Shown: piece by piece, positions 12,098-23,800 of the stretch
How the letters are laid out: every line of letters starts with the position of its first letter
Numbering within the stretch: the first letter of the stretch is position 1
Made by a program: the position numbers and the translations under genes
Assembly: GCA_000729835.1 (NCBI GenBank)
Contig: JFHB01000007.1
Coordinates: forward strand, 248,001 to 312,000
Direction: 5' to 3'
DNA from: Atkinsonella hypoxylon
Lineage: Eukaryota > Ascomycota > Sordariomycetes > Hypocreales > Clavicipitaceae
DNA: 64,000 nt
Notes under the pieces: model-generated
The model's database searches: none
Told to the model about the DNA's origin: nothing
Seen by the model: the letters and a program-made list of their open reading frames with translations, nothing else

Positions 12098-13245
12098 CTA
12101 AGTCCACGTCTTGTTCCGACTCGAATTCGCAGCTTCCTTGTTCAAATACCGCATCATCCGCGCTCGTTCAGACTGCACCAGCACATTCCATCTTGGCCCA
12201 ATAAAAGGATCAATCTCCTTGGGAGCCTTTGCATTCCCAAGCTGTGCGTTAATGGCTGTTGTGAGGGGGTAGGGCGCAGGGGAGGTGAGCGCGACATTGG
12301 GTCGATCTCGGAAATCCTGTCTGGCGTGTTTTCGACTGCTGTCTGGCGGCCTGCTCTGTGCAGGAGAAGTCTCTTTGGCTCTTTGCTCCTCGACGAACTG
12401 ATGGAGTGCCTCCCCCCTTGCGACCCAATCCCGCCATGTCCTTTCAATCTGCCACTCCCACCATAATCTAGAGAGCTGGATGCTCCAGCTAAAAGAGGAC
12501 GGGTGAGATGCCATATTATCCTCTTCATCTACAGACAAGCCTTGCCTCCGCATCTGTGCCGCCACAAGGTCATCCCACTGGTCCTCCAGCGCAGCATCTT
12601 GCCTCAATTCCTGATCAATCTCTACCAGTCGCTCTATCTTCTTCTGGAAGATGCGCCCCCTCCGATTGACCATGCTGGACAGGCCCTGCGGCTGCGGCTT
12701 CTTCAGTCGCAGGAAGGGCTGTCCGTCTGCCGTTATGCAGAAATTGAGACGTCGAGTCTTGGAACCGAGTACGTAGGTCGGTTCATATCGCGGCGAGTCA
12801 TTCGTGGAGACGTTGACGAGGAACGGTGGCTGAGAAGCCTCTGGTGGCACGTTCGGTTTCCGCTGCGGCGAGGAACGGGGTGGTCGCGAGCGCAGATGGG
12901 TTATGATTTGGGTGTATTCGGGGGACTTGACGTCTTGGGCCCTCGAGAACAGGGATAGGAACTAGCATCCGTGAGTGGGATGGCGAGTAAGATGGCTCGT
13001 GGACTCGTAGGGTTCACCTTGTAGCCCGCTGCCAGGGAGGCAAATACAAGTCTCAAGCTGGTGAGCGACCGATTCTTCACGAAGCTTTTCTTGATGACGG
13101 TCCAGATTGGGTTCCTGGCCTGGTCTCGCGGGGGTTCCTTTGGTAGAGGGATCTTGTCTGCAGAGCGACAGAGTGCGCGGTACAGAGCGAGCGCCGCGAT
13201 GCGATGTCGTGAGCTCTGCGCTGGGACAAAGAGTTGTCGATGCAT
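12098..13245 (-). CDS. LYR-motif (Complex1_LYR-like) protein with long C-terminal extension
   Basis: Exon 1 is 13245..13018 and exon 2 is 12961..12098. The 56-bp intron (GTGAAC..GCTAG) joins in phase 0 to make 363 residues. LYR proteins are small mitochondrial factors that use a Leu-Tyr-Arg tripeptide to receive iron-sulfur clusters or assist respiratory-complex assembly. The motif appears as ALALYRALCR about 20 residues from the start, followed by a basic, helical region spanning the splice. The remaining ~260 residues form an extension with Trp-rich segments (LSRLWWEWQIERTWRDW) unlike the compact LYRM family of 80-150 residues. The start at 13245 is preferred because it places LYR close to the N-terminus; an in-frame ATG at 13323 is possible. 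The partner complex is unknown. Confidence 0.68.
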
Positions 13246-15360
13246 TTTCGCTTTTGTCGAGAGCAGATGCAAGGGCTCGGGGTGGCTATGACGGGTACAT
13301 TGTAGTGCGTCTGAATCTGCCACTGTCGATCTGGGAGAATGAGGTTACTTGATTTGTCTTGAGAATTGTGCGGCGTCGCGGTCGGGTTTGGAGGAGTGTA
13401 TTGCTGGTGTTGACTTGGGATTAGTAGTTAGCTGAGCTGGTAGGTAGTCAACAGGTAGTCAACAGGTGAGTGGACCAACAGGAGCTGGGGGAGACATTTG
13501 AGTTTGTAGGAGTGCCACGATCAGCGCATAAATGGTCCAAGACTGAGCACTGCCGGAGCAATGCATCGGAACACATACTAAATTCATTAGTTTCTCTGGC
13601 TATGAGATAATCTAGCTAGTGAGAGGAGCTGAGCGTCTGTCCATACGAGATACCTCTACTCAAACTTGCTTGTCCCGTCCCGTCCGGCTGTAGGGTGGGC
13701 AGTGGACCACGAAGAGTTGATTGAGAAAGGTGCAAGGTAAGTGACGGCTATGGTCCTTTTAAACCTCGTCCGACTACCTATGTAGCGGAGTACATAGTAG
13801 ATTCATGTAGAGAAATGAGGATTCTATTCCTCTTCTAGCCCGGTAATCAACACCAATTGTCCGTTTCCCCTGCTGACTGCACACCACCCTATTTGTTGGG
13901 CACGATGGCGCTTCCCACGGATCAACTGCCACTCTAACCAGACAACTTGACTTGAAAACTGCCTAGGATGGTCCCACTGCAGTATCAGCTTCCACTTCAT
14001 GTTCAGTGAAATCACGGCCGCATGTTCACTCCTTCTCAAGTGTATTTGCAGCTAATACAGGCGTCATTGTATCTGGCACTAATGCGACCATGTACAACTA
14101 TAAGAAGACTTGCTATTGTGAATTTCCAATGAAACGGCCATGGTAAACACCGTCCTCTATGTAATGTGAACAGGTCCTTCGATATGGTTCATTGATCAAG
14201 GCACGAGCGCAGCCTTCGGTATCATCCTGGGAGAAGACGAACCGCTACCGGGTCTCGATGCGTGCAATATTGAACGATTGGGAAGAAGCCATCTTCTTCC
14301 TAGGGCCAAAGCCCGATTGGTAAGATTAACAAGCCTTCAGACCAGGCCATGAGGGAGATATAGAGCTTGGGAATCGCTTGAAGTCATGTTTGCAGGAAGC
14401 CCAGCACCTTGAGCATTATATTTCGCATGATTACAGTAGAAGAAAGATGCGGCGATAAAGGTGCAACCACACCCAGCAATAGTAGAAGCAATGTATCTCA
14501 CCTTGACTCAGATGCCTCAAGTATCAGCTCCGAACCTCGGCTGCAGCGCGGGTTGCCTGAGCAGTCATCACCTGACACAGCATCTACAGTCAGAGATCTG
14601 TTCCTGACCGACGCAAAGAGAGCAACAGAGTTTTGGAAAGAACTGCTCTCAGCTCGCAAGTGTGGCCATAGCTAGATCGGCGTTCTAAGAGCGAAATCAT
14701 CGGCGACAGTTTGCTATACGGTACTTGACGCGGGGGATCGGCACCAACAAGCCGAAGGCCATTGATACCAGGTTTTCAATTTTACTTTTTGTTCTCGGTT
14801 AGGCGGCGTCCGAAACGGACAATCGCAGTAGTTAATTACATTCCGTCTTTCGTCTTTCGTCTGCAGACTGTCACGACCCCTTAGTCAGGGCTATACATAT
14901 TCGGATATCATTTGCCCACAGATATAAATTGGATAGTGGAGAAGCATTGATGCGTTATGCGAGTCAAGCTTTTGGTGCGGTACACACAGAACATACGCGC
15001 CCACTTTCGCGAAGCTTAAATTGACAGAATTGTCAATGCCGGCAATCACTTCCCATGTCGGAAACATTTCGCGCCGTTCTGGGGAAAATGGTCACCGGCT
15101 GGTTGTGGAGACTTGTGTGTGTTCGGGGCTCGGGCTCCTTCGGGGACTTGAAGTTTCCAGGCTCCGAGTATCGTTAAATCATTAATGCAAAGCCCGTTCG
15201 GGGCGGACATTGAGAATGCGCCATGCTCACAGCAGGGCGGGCAGCTAGTCAGTCGGGCAGCAAGTCAGTCAGTCGGTCCCGGCGATGGATTCTGCCGCTC
15301 AGTAAGTTAAGTGCCATGCCACGAACGATGGCGCATTGCATCTTGGCGCCGTAGCTCAAA

Positions 15361-15378
15361 GGGCCTAAATTTAGGCCC
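15361..15378. repeat. 18-bp perfect palindrome
   Basis: GGGCCTAAATTTAGGCCC is perfectly self-complementary. It lies in non-coding DNA, far from either neighbouring gene start. Confidence 0.85.
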
Positions 15379-16831
15379 ACGTTTTCCAGATCAATCCAGT
15401 CTCCTCATTTAATCATGCTGGGAGCGAAGAGACGTCATTTGCCTTGGATTCATCAAGACTACTAACAAAACACGTATCCACCCCAACTTAAGCGTATAAA
15501 AGCATATCGGTTTGTTTATACTTGTGTTATCTTCTCGCTCAAGGACATCAACCAGTCGTTACTCCCGCCAGAATCATGACGTTGGGGCTGGTTGGAATCT
15601 GCACTGTACGTGTACGTGTCATTCTCGAGGTGATTTGGTCAACCATACGAGGCACTGGCCGAGATGCTGCATTGGACAAAGTGGTTGTGTGGTCGGTTGA
15701 TTATTAATCATAGGGCCCTATGGGGGAAAGTGCGGTGGAAGTGCGATTATGCGTTCTGAAGGCGGGGATTAGTTCGTCAGTCTGCCTCCGTCATCTGTCG
15801 AATTTTTGGCCGTCTCAGGGTCTTCTGCGTGCCTGTGCTCTACTTTTGATTCCATTCACCAGACTTTCTCCCGCCGACAGAGTGGAGATAATGGCGGCCA
15901 ACGGGCTGTAACTAGGCAAGTGTCAGCATGCGACAGGCGCCTTGCTGAACAACCTAGAATGCATTTGCGATGGATAAAGATCTGTGTCTGCCATGGTCTG
16001 CCATGGTCTGCAACGGCCTGAGGAGAGGTTGCCGTTGGGCACAAAGTTGTCATATAGGATGTGAGTTTAGTGTCATCTTCCTTGGAAGAGAGGCGGCGCT
16101 GAAACGCGTGATTGATAGGAGCTTTTATTTTCGCGATCAGTTAGAATGAGGAAATTCTCGGTTGAGCTGACGGGGTCAGTAAGAAATCTGTTCCCCTCGT
16201 GGGAACGGCTGAACCGGAAACGGACATGCAGGGGTTGCGGACTTTCCTTGGCGCTAGCTAGCCTATCCAGGTGGGAAAGTACCCGTTAATCCAGTGGGCC
16301 ACTGCTCGCTCCTGCCGCAATCATGACACAGAGGGCTGTAGACAACTGGACGCTGATATGAGGACACTATGACACGACGCGACTGGACATTTTAATTGAT
16401 ACATGCGTCCAGTCACTATTTTTCACATCCATGTCCGCAAGATCTGCCACTGTCCTCCGCTGCCGAGCTTATTGTTTGCTGGGCTCGACTTGCTTGAAAC
16501 CCAGAGAACCTTATCGCGTAGTTGCCAGTTTAGTCGCGTGACCTGTTGACGACAACGACTTTTCCCGTTACGGCGGTCACACGGTCGATGGTTGCTTAGC
16601 CTTCGTTGCCAGCTGCCGGCTTCCACGGCGACCACGCTCTCATGTAGAACCAGACCAGCACTTAACGTTAGTAATAGTAACTCGCAAGCACCACCAACAT
16701 CGCATGGCCTCGGCCTGTCAGGAAATTGGCAGCGGATGTGCCTTGTGGCTCAAAACAGAAGCCGCCACCCAGCTCAGCTGCACGCCCCGGCAAGTTCGGG
16801 GAAAGGGGCAGCAACATAATCGCCGGATCGC

Positions 16832-16901
16832 CCTGGACCCTCCTTGGATCCTCCTTGGATCCTCCTGGGTCCTCCTGGGTCCTCCTGGGTCCTCCTGGGC
16901 G
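16832..16901 (+). repeat. Minisatellite of CCTCCTTGGAT / CCTCCTGGGT units
   Basis: Two 11-bp units containing TTGGAT are followed by four 10-bp units containing TGGGT, so the array shows a one-base unit shortening that then spread. It is read as Pro-Pro-Trp repeats in one frame, but the surrounding frame is not credible as a gene. Confidence 0.8.
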
Positions 16902-17658
16902 GATTATTGACTTCGGACTACGGAGTAACTATAGGACATCTCGTTGCCATCTCAAAAACAGGGCGGCTTGGCACCTTTTTTTCTCTCTCGCCAAACCCGA
17001 TTTCTTCTTCATCTTGTTGTCCTGTATCTCGCGGCGGTCGCAGCTCTCTAACGCGCTGCCGCTGGATATATGCACGTGTGAATGGCTCCGTGCTGGCCTT
17101 CCAGTGCCATCTTGGATTTGCCCGTAGCTCGCATCCTGCGAGGTATCTAACTTGTACCCCTTCGTTTTCCCTTCCTTCACTCATCCTTCTCAACGGGCGT
17201 CACCGGCACCCGAGCATTGGTCTTAAAGTTAGCTCTTGCTTTCCGTTTAGCGGTCGCCATATCTCTTATTATCTGGCAGGCTTGTCCTTGTGCACAATCT
17301 ACCATTGCCCTCAAGCTGTGTTGTTTCTTTTGTTCCGGAATCCTTGCGGCTGGCCCCCATTGTTGGGATCTGGGATCGACTTCGTTACACCGTCGCGCGT
17401 CTCTTTTCTACTCTGCCACCTTTTCACGGACTTAATACCTAACCCGAGCGCTATCTTTTCTTTCTTCCTTACCGGATTACGCACTTGATGCCGCCAAACC
17501 TACGCGTCGTCTGCACTGCGTGGCACAGACTTGATCGCAACTCCCCTCTATGTGAACAGTTAAACCGCATTTTGTATTAGCAACAAGGCCCATCGCCTCG
17601 CAACGTAGCTTCTCCAGAGACGGAAACCGAGCACACACTCGCTAGTTGACCTTGCACC

Positions 17659-19362
17659 ATGTTCCTTCACTCTGGAGTAAGCTTACACGGACACGAATTC
17701 TCACCGAAGAAGCTTCCGCCTTCCCCAGGACAACCCGCTACGAGGGGAAGTCTCTTGAAAACAGCACTTCGCCCACTTTCTACACCTTCTGATTGTAGTG
17801 AAGCCCACGGCTTCGCCCAGTCTTACCACCCCGGCCTGTTGAGCAGTCGCAGAGCCTCGACTGACGGGGCACATCATCGCCCGTCCTTTGTTCTTGTCCA
17901 ACGACCCGCCACCCAACGAGCCACCTCCAACAGCTTCACCAGGAAGGACCTCGCCGTCAGGTTCCGTGAGCCCGGCATGGAGCAAATTCATACACCCTCT
18001 GCAAGTGAGGATGATGAATCCATTGCCGGCTCAGAACTAACGGACGGAACTTTTGACACGCCCAATCGCCGCAAGAAGCATAGACAAATGTCCCGAAAGT
18101 CTGCACGGTTTGCTTTGGCTCAACCAGCGCCTCAGCTCCGCACTAAGCAGCGACATTTGGTTCAAATACGACCACGACTTCTGTTGCAGCTACAAGAGAT
18201 AGGCGATAGGCGGGCAATTCCCGCTTTCGACTTGATCCCATCGCACTTGGTCGCTGGTACCTTGTTCATCCCAAAACTTGCGAAGCGATTCCCGCGGATT
18301 TTTCATGCCAACGCCGAACTGAGCCAGAACGATGTGTTGATCGTGCGTAGCGACGACTATGGTTCAACTTCGACCAAATTATCTTCGCCAACCTCCGGGG
18401 GCGGCCGCCACACGCATCCCGAGAAAGACATCTGTGGTGTCATTAGTGCATTACCAAGCGATTGTGGCCCATTGGCAGAAATTGTCATGGAGGATGGTTC
18501 GTCATGGTCAGCGTCAGCAATGGAAAATGGGTCGTTCGAATTCATCAACATTGACGACGAGGGCGAGGTAACCACCGCCAGATGGGTGCAGAGGTCAAAT
18601 TCAACTGCGCGCAACAGTCTTGGGCCTATTGAACCATCTAATACAATAAAGTCCGGCTTACAGGACCCACTGCAGGAATCTCGATGGATCTTCAGCATAA
18701 TTGACCCATCGTCTCGAAGGCACCCCATAATGGGGTCATTGACACCCGAAACTCTAGAAGTGTATGAAAACTACACAACGCTGTCGACGTCCAGTGGTCG
18801 GTTCCCACCATCTCGATCGTTGGGCTCAGAAGTTGGGGTTCATTCTGCCCCCGGGGCATTCTCATCGGAATCAAGGAAAACGCTTGCCGTGCGTCCCGAC
18901 CAGAAAGCGTTGATGATTGCCACAGCAAGCTGGATTAGACTACATCAGCAAGATTGGCCCGCATCTTTGAACCCTAAATTCGCCAAGGTCATACCTTCAA
19001 GTCGACGCTGCGCAAATGCCAGCCCAAGTTTTGCGACCCGACGACAAACATTCCCTTCATACGAGGAGAGCTCCCGTGTATCAACACGCCCAGATTCGCC
19101 AGACAGCATTCGTGGGTTCTCGTCGAAGCACCATCCTCAAGGTGGGATGCCAGTCAGGGCACTATCGACGGGAAGAGCCTTTATGAAGCGTAGAAAGAAG
19201 CAGTTGGAGGGCTTGACAACCGTTTACAGTAACCAAGAGCCACCGTCTTCGTACGAAAAGGAACAGTTGGACATTAGGGATACTGACAAGACAGGTTGTC
19301 TCAGCAAGGTGCGACAGTGGACGAACAGGATATTTCAAAGAAAGAAGGACTTACTTCCGTGA
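17659..19362 (+). CDS. Conserved-looking fungal protein of unknown function
   Basis: A single open exon of 567 residues starts in a good context (CACCATG). I do not recognise a named domain. The first ~110 residues are low-complexity and Ser/Pro-rich, and an acidic patch (ASEDDESIAGSE) follows near residue 113. A denser, ordered-looking block runs from about residue 145 to 240 (RKSARFALAQPAPQLRTKQR onwards, then AGTLFIPKLAKRFPRIF and ELSQNDVLIVRSDDY). Another possibly folded part is near residues 320-420 with EDGSSWSASAMENGSFEF and a VRPDQKALMIATASWIRLHQ helix. The C-terminus is basic (MKRRKKQLEG) and ends in QRKKDLLP. Codon use is like the neighbouring core genes. Function cannot be inferred; the gene itself is likely real because the frame stays open over 1.7 kb. 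Confidence 0.72.
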   Translation: MFLHSGVSLHGHEFSPKKLPPSPGQPATRGSLLKTALRPLSTPSDCSEAHGFAQSYHPGLLSSRRASTDGAHHRPSFVLVQRPATQRATSNSFTRKDLAVRFREPGMEQIHTPSASEDDESIAGSELTDGTFDTPNRRKKHRQMSRKSARFALAQPAPQLRTKQRHLVQIRPRLLLQLQEIGDRRAIPAFDLIPSHLVAGTLFIPKLAKRFPRIFHANAELSQNDVLIVRSDDYGSTSTKLSSPTSGGGRHTHPEKDICGVISALPSDCGPLAEIVMEDGSSWSASAMENGSFEFINIDDEGEVTTARWVQRSNSTARNSLGPIEPSNTIKSGLQDPLQESRWIFSIIDPSSRRHPIMGSLTPETLEVYENYTTLSTSSGRFPPSRSLGSEVGVHSAPGAFSSESRKTLAVRPDQKALMIATASWIRLHQQDWPASLNPKFAKVIPSSRRCANASPSFATRRQTFPSYEESSRVSTRPDSPDSIRGFSSKHHPQGGMPVRALSTGRAFMKRRKKQLEGLTTVYSNQEPPSSYEKEQLDIRDTDKTGCLSKVRQWTNRIFQRKKDLLP

Positions 19363-20885
19363 TGGAAGCTGCATTATTCATTGTGTAAAATAGCCTACGC
19401 AAGCCGAGGTTCTTGGATAGTGGAACCTGCACACTTGACATATAATTGGCATAAAGCGCTAAATTCTGAGCAAGTCCCTTGTATCATCTAACGTTTGAAA
19501 ATCGCCTATTGCAGCAAGAGTCAAAGATACCAAGTAGTTCTCGGACGCCCATATCTGGCCCACGTTCTCAAGTGTCAATCAAGTGAATCATGTAAAGCAA
19601 GCATGCCATCATAACAGAGCGCTTCGAGATTGGCTAGGCGTCCAAGGTACAAAATAACTTATCGAGTGCTCTGACTCGACGGGAGAAAGTGGTCATTTCC
19701 GTGTGTTACTCATGTATTTTGAAGAGTGAATCACTTGGTTGAAGGCTTTCAAGTCAATTACTTCAGCATCATCAAGTTTCAAACGCCCGCTCCTTGGCCG
19801 CAGAACAAGCTATGCCCCTGTTCACTTTGATGGGAGTGAAGACCGAACTGTGCAAGACCGCCGTTGGTCACTCAATCGACCGCCAGGCAAGGCATGATTC
19901 GCATGTGGCAAGCTCAGACAAAGGGTGAATAGTTCTGTGGAAACCTCGAGTGATGATGGCACATAGTCGACGGAGGCTGAGGCCTAGGCTCCTGAATGCA
20001 TTATATCATCCGTCTTGGGACACATAGCTAGGTAATCACCCGGGTCGCACAACAACTCATTTTTCTCTGCATGTCCTGAGCTGGAACAGGAGGCTCAGAA
20101 GGGGATAGAGCGGCTACCTGAGGGAAAGAGAGGAGAATTGAGAAATGCTGGTGTTTGATTGAACCAATTTTTTTCCCCAACACATCAATCTAGTATACTG
20201 TTGGTTGTGTATGTTTTGCGTTGGAACTCGAACTTGAGTGGGTCTGGTGCTTTATTCTATTCGCACGTTGTTTCTTTGGACAGCGGTGTTTGGCCCTGTT
20301 CGGCTGCGAGCACGAAATTGGTTGAACTGGCTGAAGAGTGGCAAAGTGGGCAGGCAGCAGGTGGGGAAAGCAAATACCCCACTTCTATCCCTTATTTGCA
20401 CCATGGGCCAACCAGACGCCGGTTGTTGAGATAGAGCGGAAGACCGGGGACAATTAACTAGTTAGTCCAATCGTGTCTATCTCCGCAAGTTCTTTGTTGC
20501 AGCATGTCCAGCACCAGCACAGCGAGCAAGCCATGTTCTGGTGCGCATTCGTACATGCTCGCAGCCTGGGCTCCGTAACCGTGGAAGCCTGATCGCTCAG
20601 CTGCCCAGTGTTCATCGGATCTTGCCCGTGAACTGCACTCTCGAAGTGTTTGAAGCTGCTGCTGGTAAGCTTCGTCATTGATATATTTCATCCCTTCTAT
20701 CAATCTTGTTTTCCTTTTCCTATTATCCTCTGTCTGATTCGAGCTTCGCCAGCCGATACCCCTCAATCGCTGCTTTGGGATTCAATATCCCTGGCGTCTC
20801 TCCTCACGTCCTCTCTCCTCCACCCTTAGGGCTCTTGCTTGCTTTGGCGACGCCGCATAAAGAACGCACGCAGCAAGGCAGGAAG
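19363..20885. other. Intergenic region and BLM10 upstream region
   Basis: This holds the 3' UTR of the unknown gene and the promoter and leader of BLM10. A frame open from 20706 reads into BLM10 but its first 60 codons are pyrimidine-rich leader, so they are not included in the gene. Nothing else is seen. Confidence 0.55.
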
Positions 20886-23800
20886 ATGGATGAGAACATT
20901 GGGCTGCAGCATGAGGGCTCGTTAGCTGCTTTGGCTGCATCCCCAGCCTCGCATTTGCTCACGAGCTTTCAGGCCTACGAGCCAATTTCTCGAGCCACCT
21001 CACCTGGCATTCCCTATCCCAAGTCGGACGAAGACGACAAGAAGCGCTATCGACCCCGAACGTTTGCATACTTCCAACAGTTGCCGTTTGAAGTAGAGGA
21101 GGAACAGGAACGTGATGCGGCCCTTCAGGGGATTCTCAAACAGCTCTACATCGCCATCAAAGCCGAGGACTTTTCGCCTGGTGCTTTGCACTGGACCAGA
21201 GAGCTGCAAGCTTGGCTGACACTCAAGTTCGAGATGACAAGAGAGCTCCGCGCCAAGTTGGCCAGATTGTACTACTCGTTGGCGCTGGCGCCCGGACTGG
21301 ACTCTAATACTGCCGATCGCTTCCTGCGCATGGTTTTGACGTTGACAAGGTACGCCTAACCCCATATTGAGAGTGCGCAGAGCCGTGGATGGGTTTGCCC
21401 CGGTAGCGCAAATCAAGATACTGACCAGTGACCTCAATGTGCAACAGAAAAAATCACTATCTAAAATCTGGCGAAGATCTTACATTTGACTGGCGGCCGC
21501 TATGGCACGAAGTGAAAGGCATCGTCCTACCATCCGAAGTCCCGTCTTTGCAAAGTGGAAGAAGACGGCCGGCCAAGCAATTGCTAAAGCTATGCACGCA
21601 CGCCCAGACGTACTTCGACTCGAGAGAGCGCCCGGCTATGCTTGAAGAATTTCTGCCATTTTTCAGCACAAACGATATGCCAAACGCATTCATTGTGATA
21701 GGGTTGATTAATGCCTTCTTGCCCACCCACCCTGCTCCGGAAAAAGATGTTACTGCACAACCTCAGGAGTTCCTGCCAACTCTTTTCCACCTTTGGTCCA
21801 TGGTGAACAGATCGAAAATGATTGATGTCTGTTTTATTGATCTCTTCTCTCGCCTTGCCAGGGATCACATTAGCTGCAAGCATGTAGCTTATGGTTCGCA
21901 TGGTATCTTTACCAAGGCTCAGTCAGATGTGATCTTTACAACAATCCTACGATTGACACTGATACCGGTTGGACAAGCAAACTCTCCTTACACCTCCGTT
22001 GACTATCTGGCAGGCGCAGGCGCCTATCTCGAAAAAGACGTGAAGAAACATCCCGTTTCGTACATGATGGCGCGGCTCATAGTAAGCTCGCTTTCCCCGG
22101 AGGCAATGAATCGAGAGGATTCTATGATGGCCAGCTTGGAAGGCCTGATGGAATCGATTGATACCTTTTTCCATCCGTCAAACCAGGGTCCATGGACCAG
22201 CATGCTGGGTCAATTGACCATGTATCTCACGGACGCGTTCGTCTCCCGGTGGAATCGCGAACAGAGCACGGAGCTGGATATGCCTGATGAGCGCAAGATC
22301 ACTTCTGAGCTGAAAAAGCGCTTTGTCACTTCATTAAAAGAGACAACTTTCATGGGATTATTTTCCAAGAGCAGCCGTGTGTCAAATTGCTACTACAACG
22401 CTCTCCAAGGCTTGGCTTTCCTAGAACCTGACTTGGTGCTTCCTGGGGCATTACAGCGCTTCTACCCCAGTCTTCAAGGTCTGGTCGAGGTCCACAGAAC
22501 TACTTCAAGTTTGAACAGCCTGCAAATGATTGCCAACGTCATGTCCAAGCTCAAGGGATACCGATGTCATATTACCGCATTGCTTGCCTTGGCCTTGCCA
22601 GGAATAGACGCCAACGACCTTAACAAAACACAGTATACCTTAAACTTCATCCAAAGCGTAGCATATAGCATACCTATGGTGCCATTGACTAAAGAAGGCA
22701 GCCATATCCATGATACCACGTTGGCCGTGCAGTGGGTCCAAGCCGAAATGGACCGCATGGAAAGAGACGGCCAAAATGTGCAGATCGATTATCATAATGA
22801 GTTAACGGATGAAGAGGAGGCCGATGTACTACGATCCTCGACAGCTGGCTTCAGCGAGTTTGTGCTGACGCTATTGGGAAAGATTTTTACGTTGCTCGAA
22901 AACCTGCCCGATGCCAACCAGGTACGAGGAGGCACACCAGAGGACAATGTTATCAACGCCTTGCCGGCTGCTTTGTCGCCGCTTTTCGCATCTCTGTCCC
23001 CTGAGCTTTTTGATATGGCTCTGGAAAAGATTGCGACATTTGTTTCTGGCCATGTTGTACACCAAGCCCGAGACGCCATGGCTTGGATATTGAATGCGCT
23101 ATGCAAGGTCAACCCCGAGAAGACGCTCAAGGTCTTTGTACCCATGTTCGTTGTCAACATTCGCAATGAAATTGATTACAACCATGCAGCATCAGACCGG
23201 ACCACGGGTACCGACTACCTTCCCCGTGATCGCGCTTTAGTCTGGCACGTAAGCATGCTTGCCATGACAGTCGTTCATGTTGGCCGAGAAGTTCTCAAGT
23301 ACAAGGATGAACTGCTTGGCATTGCAGTGTATATGCAAGAAAAGTGCCGTGGCTTGCCAACGATTCTGGTCTCGAACTACATTCACCATCTGTTACTGAA
23401 CTTGACAAATACTTATCCTATCGATCATGCACTATATGAACCTGAAGTCATCAAAAGGGGCCTGGACGTTGACGACTGGGGCAAGACGACATTGCCAGCG
23501 GATCTCACCATCCGCTGGCACCAACCGTCCCCACCTGAGCTTGATTTCGCTGTTGAGCTGTTTGCGTCGCAGACAAAGTCGGCGACGGAGCAATTGGAAC
23601 TTCTCATCAGCGATGACCCGCCCGTTAGCAGAACGGGGAAAAACAAGGAATGGGCCGACGAAGTGTCAAGGCTGATGCAGCAGATCCGCCTTGTTATTTC
23701 GGGCATGTCCACCATGTTTGACCCCAAACGTGCGTCTGGCGACAGGAGCAATGACGCCAATGGTAGATTTGGCAGTTCCGTGGATGACGACGGTGATGGT

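Larger units (their letters stand above)
13246..17658. other. 4.4 kb non-coding region
   Basis: This is the space between divergent genes. It contains an 18-bp perfect palindrome (15361..15378), a minisatellite (16832..16901), a TACGGAGTA word (16919) and, nearer the next gene, a long pyrimidine-rich stretch typical of fungal leaders (16970..17480). An 88-codon open frame at 14409..14675 and a preceding open stretch from about 14190 have Ser/Thr-rich, regulator-like composition but no start, splice sites or family match that I can defend. Confidence 0.5.

Noticed and set aside
14190..14675. Possible two-part gene fragment (Ser/Thr-rich 88-codon frame and an earlier open stretch)
   Set aside because: Frames look mildly coding but there is no consistent splice, start or family match, so I did not call a gene.
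16844..17488. 214-codon plus-strand open frame
   Set aside because: It begins inside the minisatellite, is Leu/Ser/Pro-rich because the DNA is a pyrimidine-rich leader, and shows no domain or splice logic.
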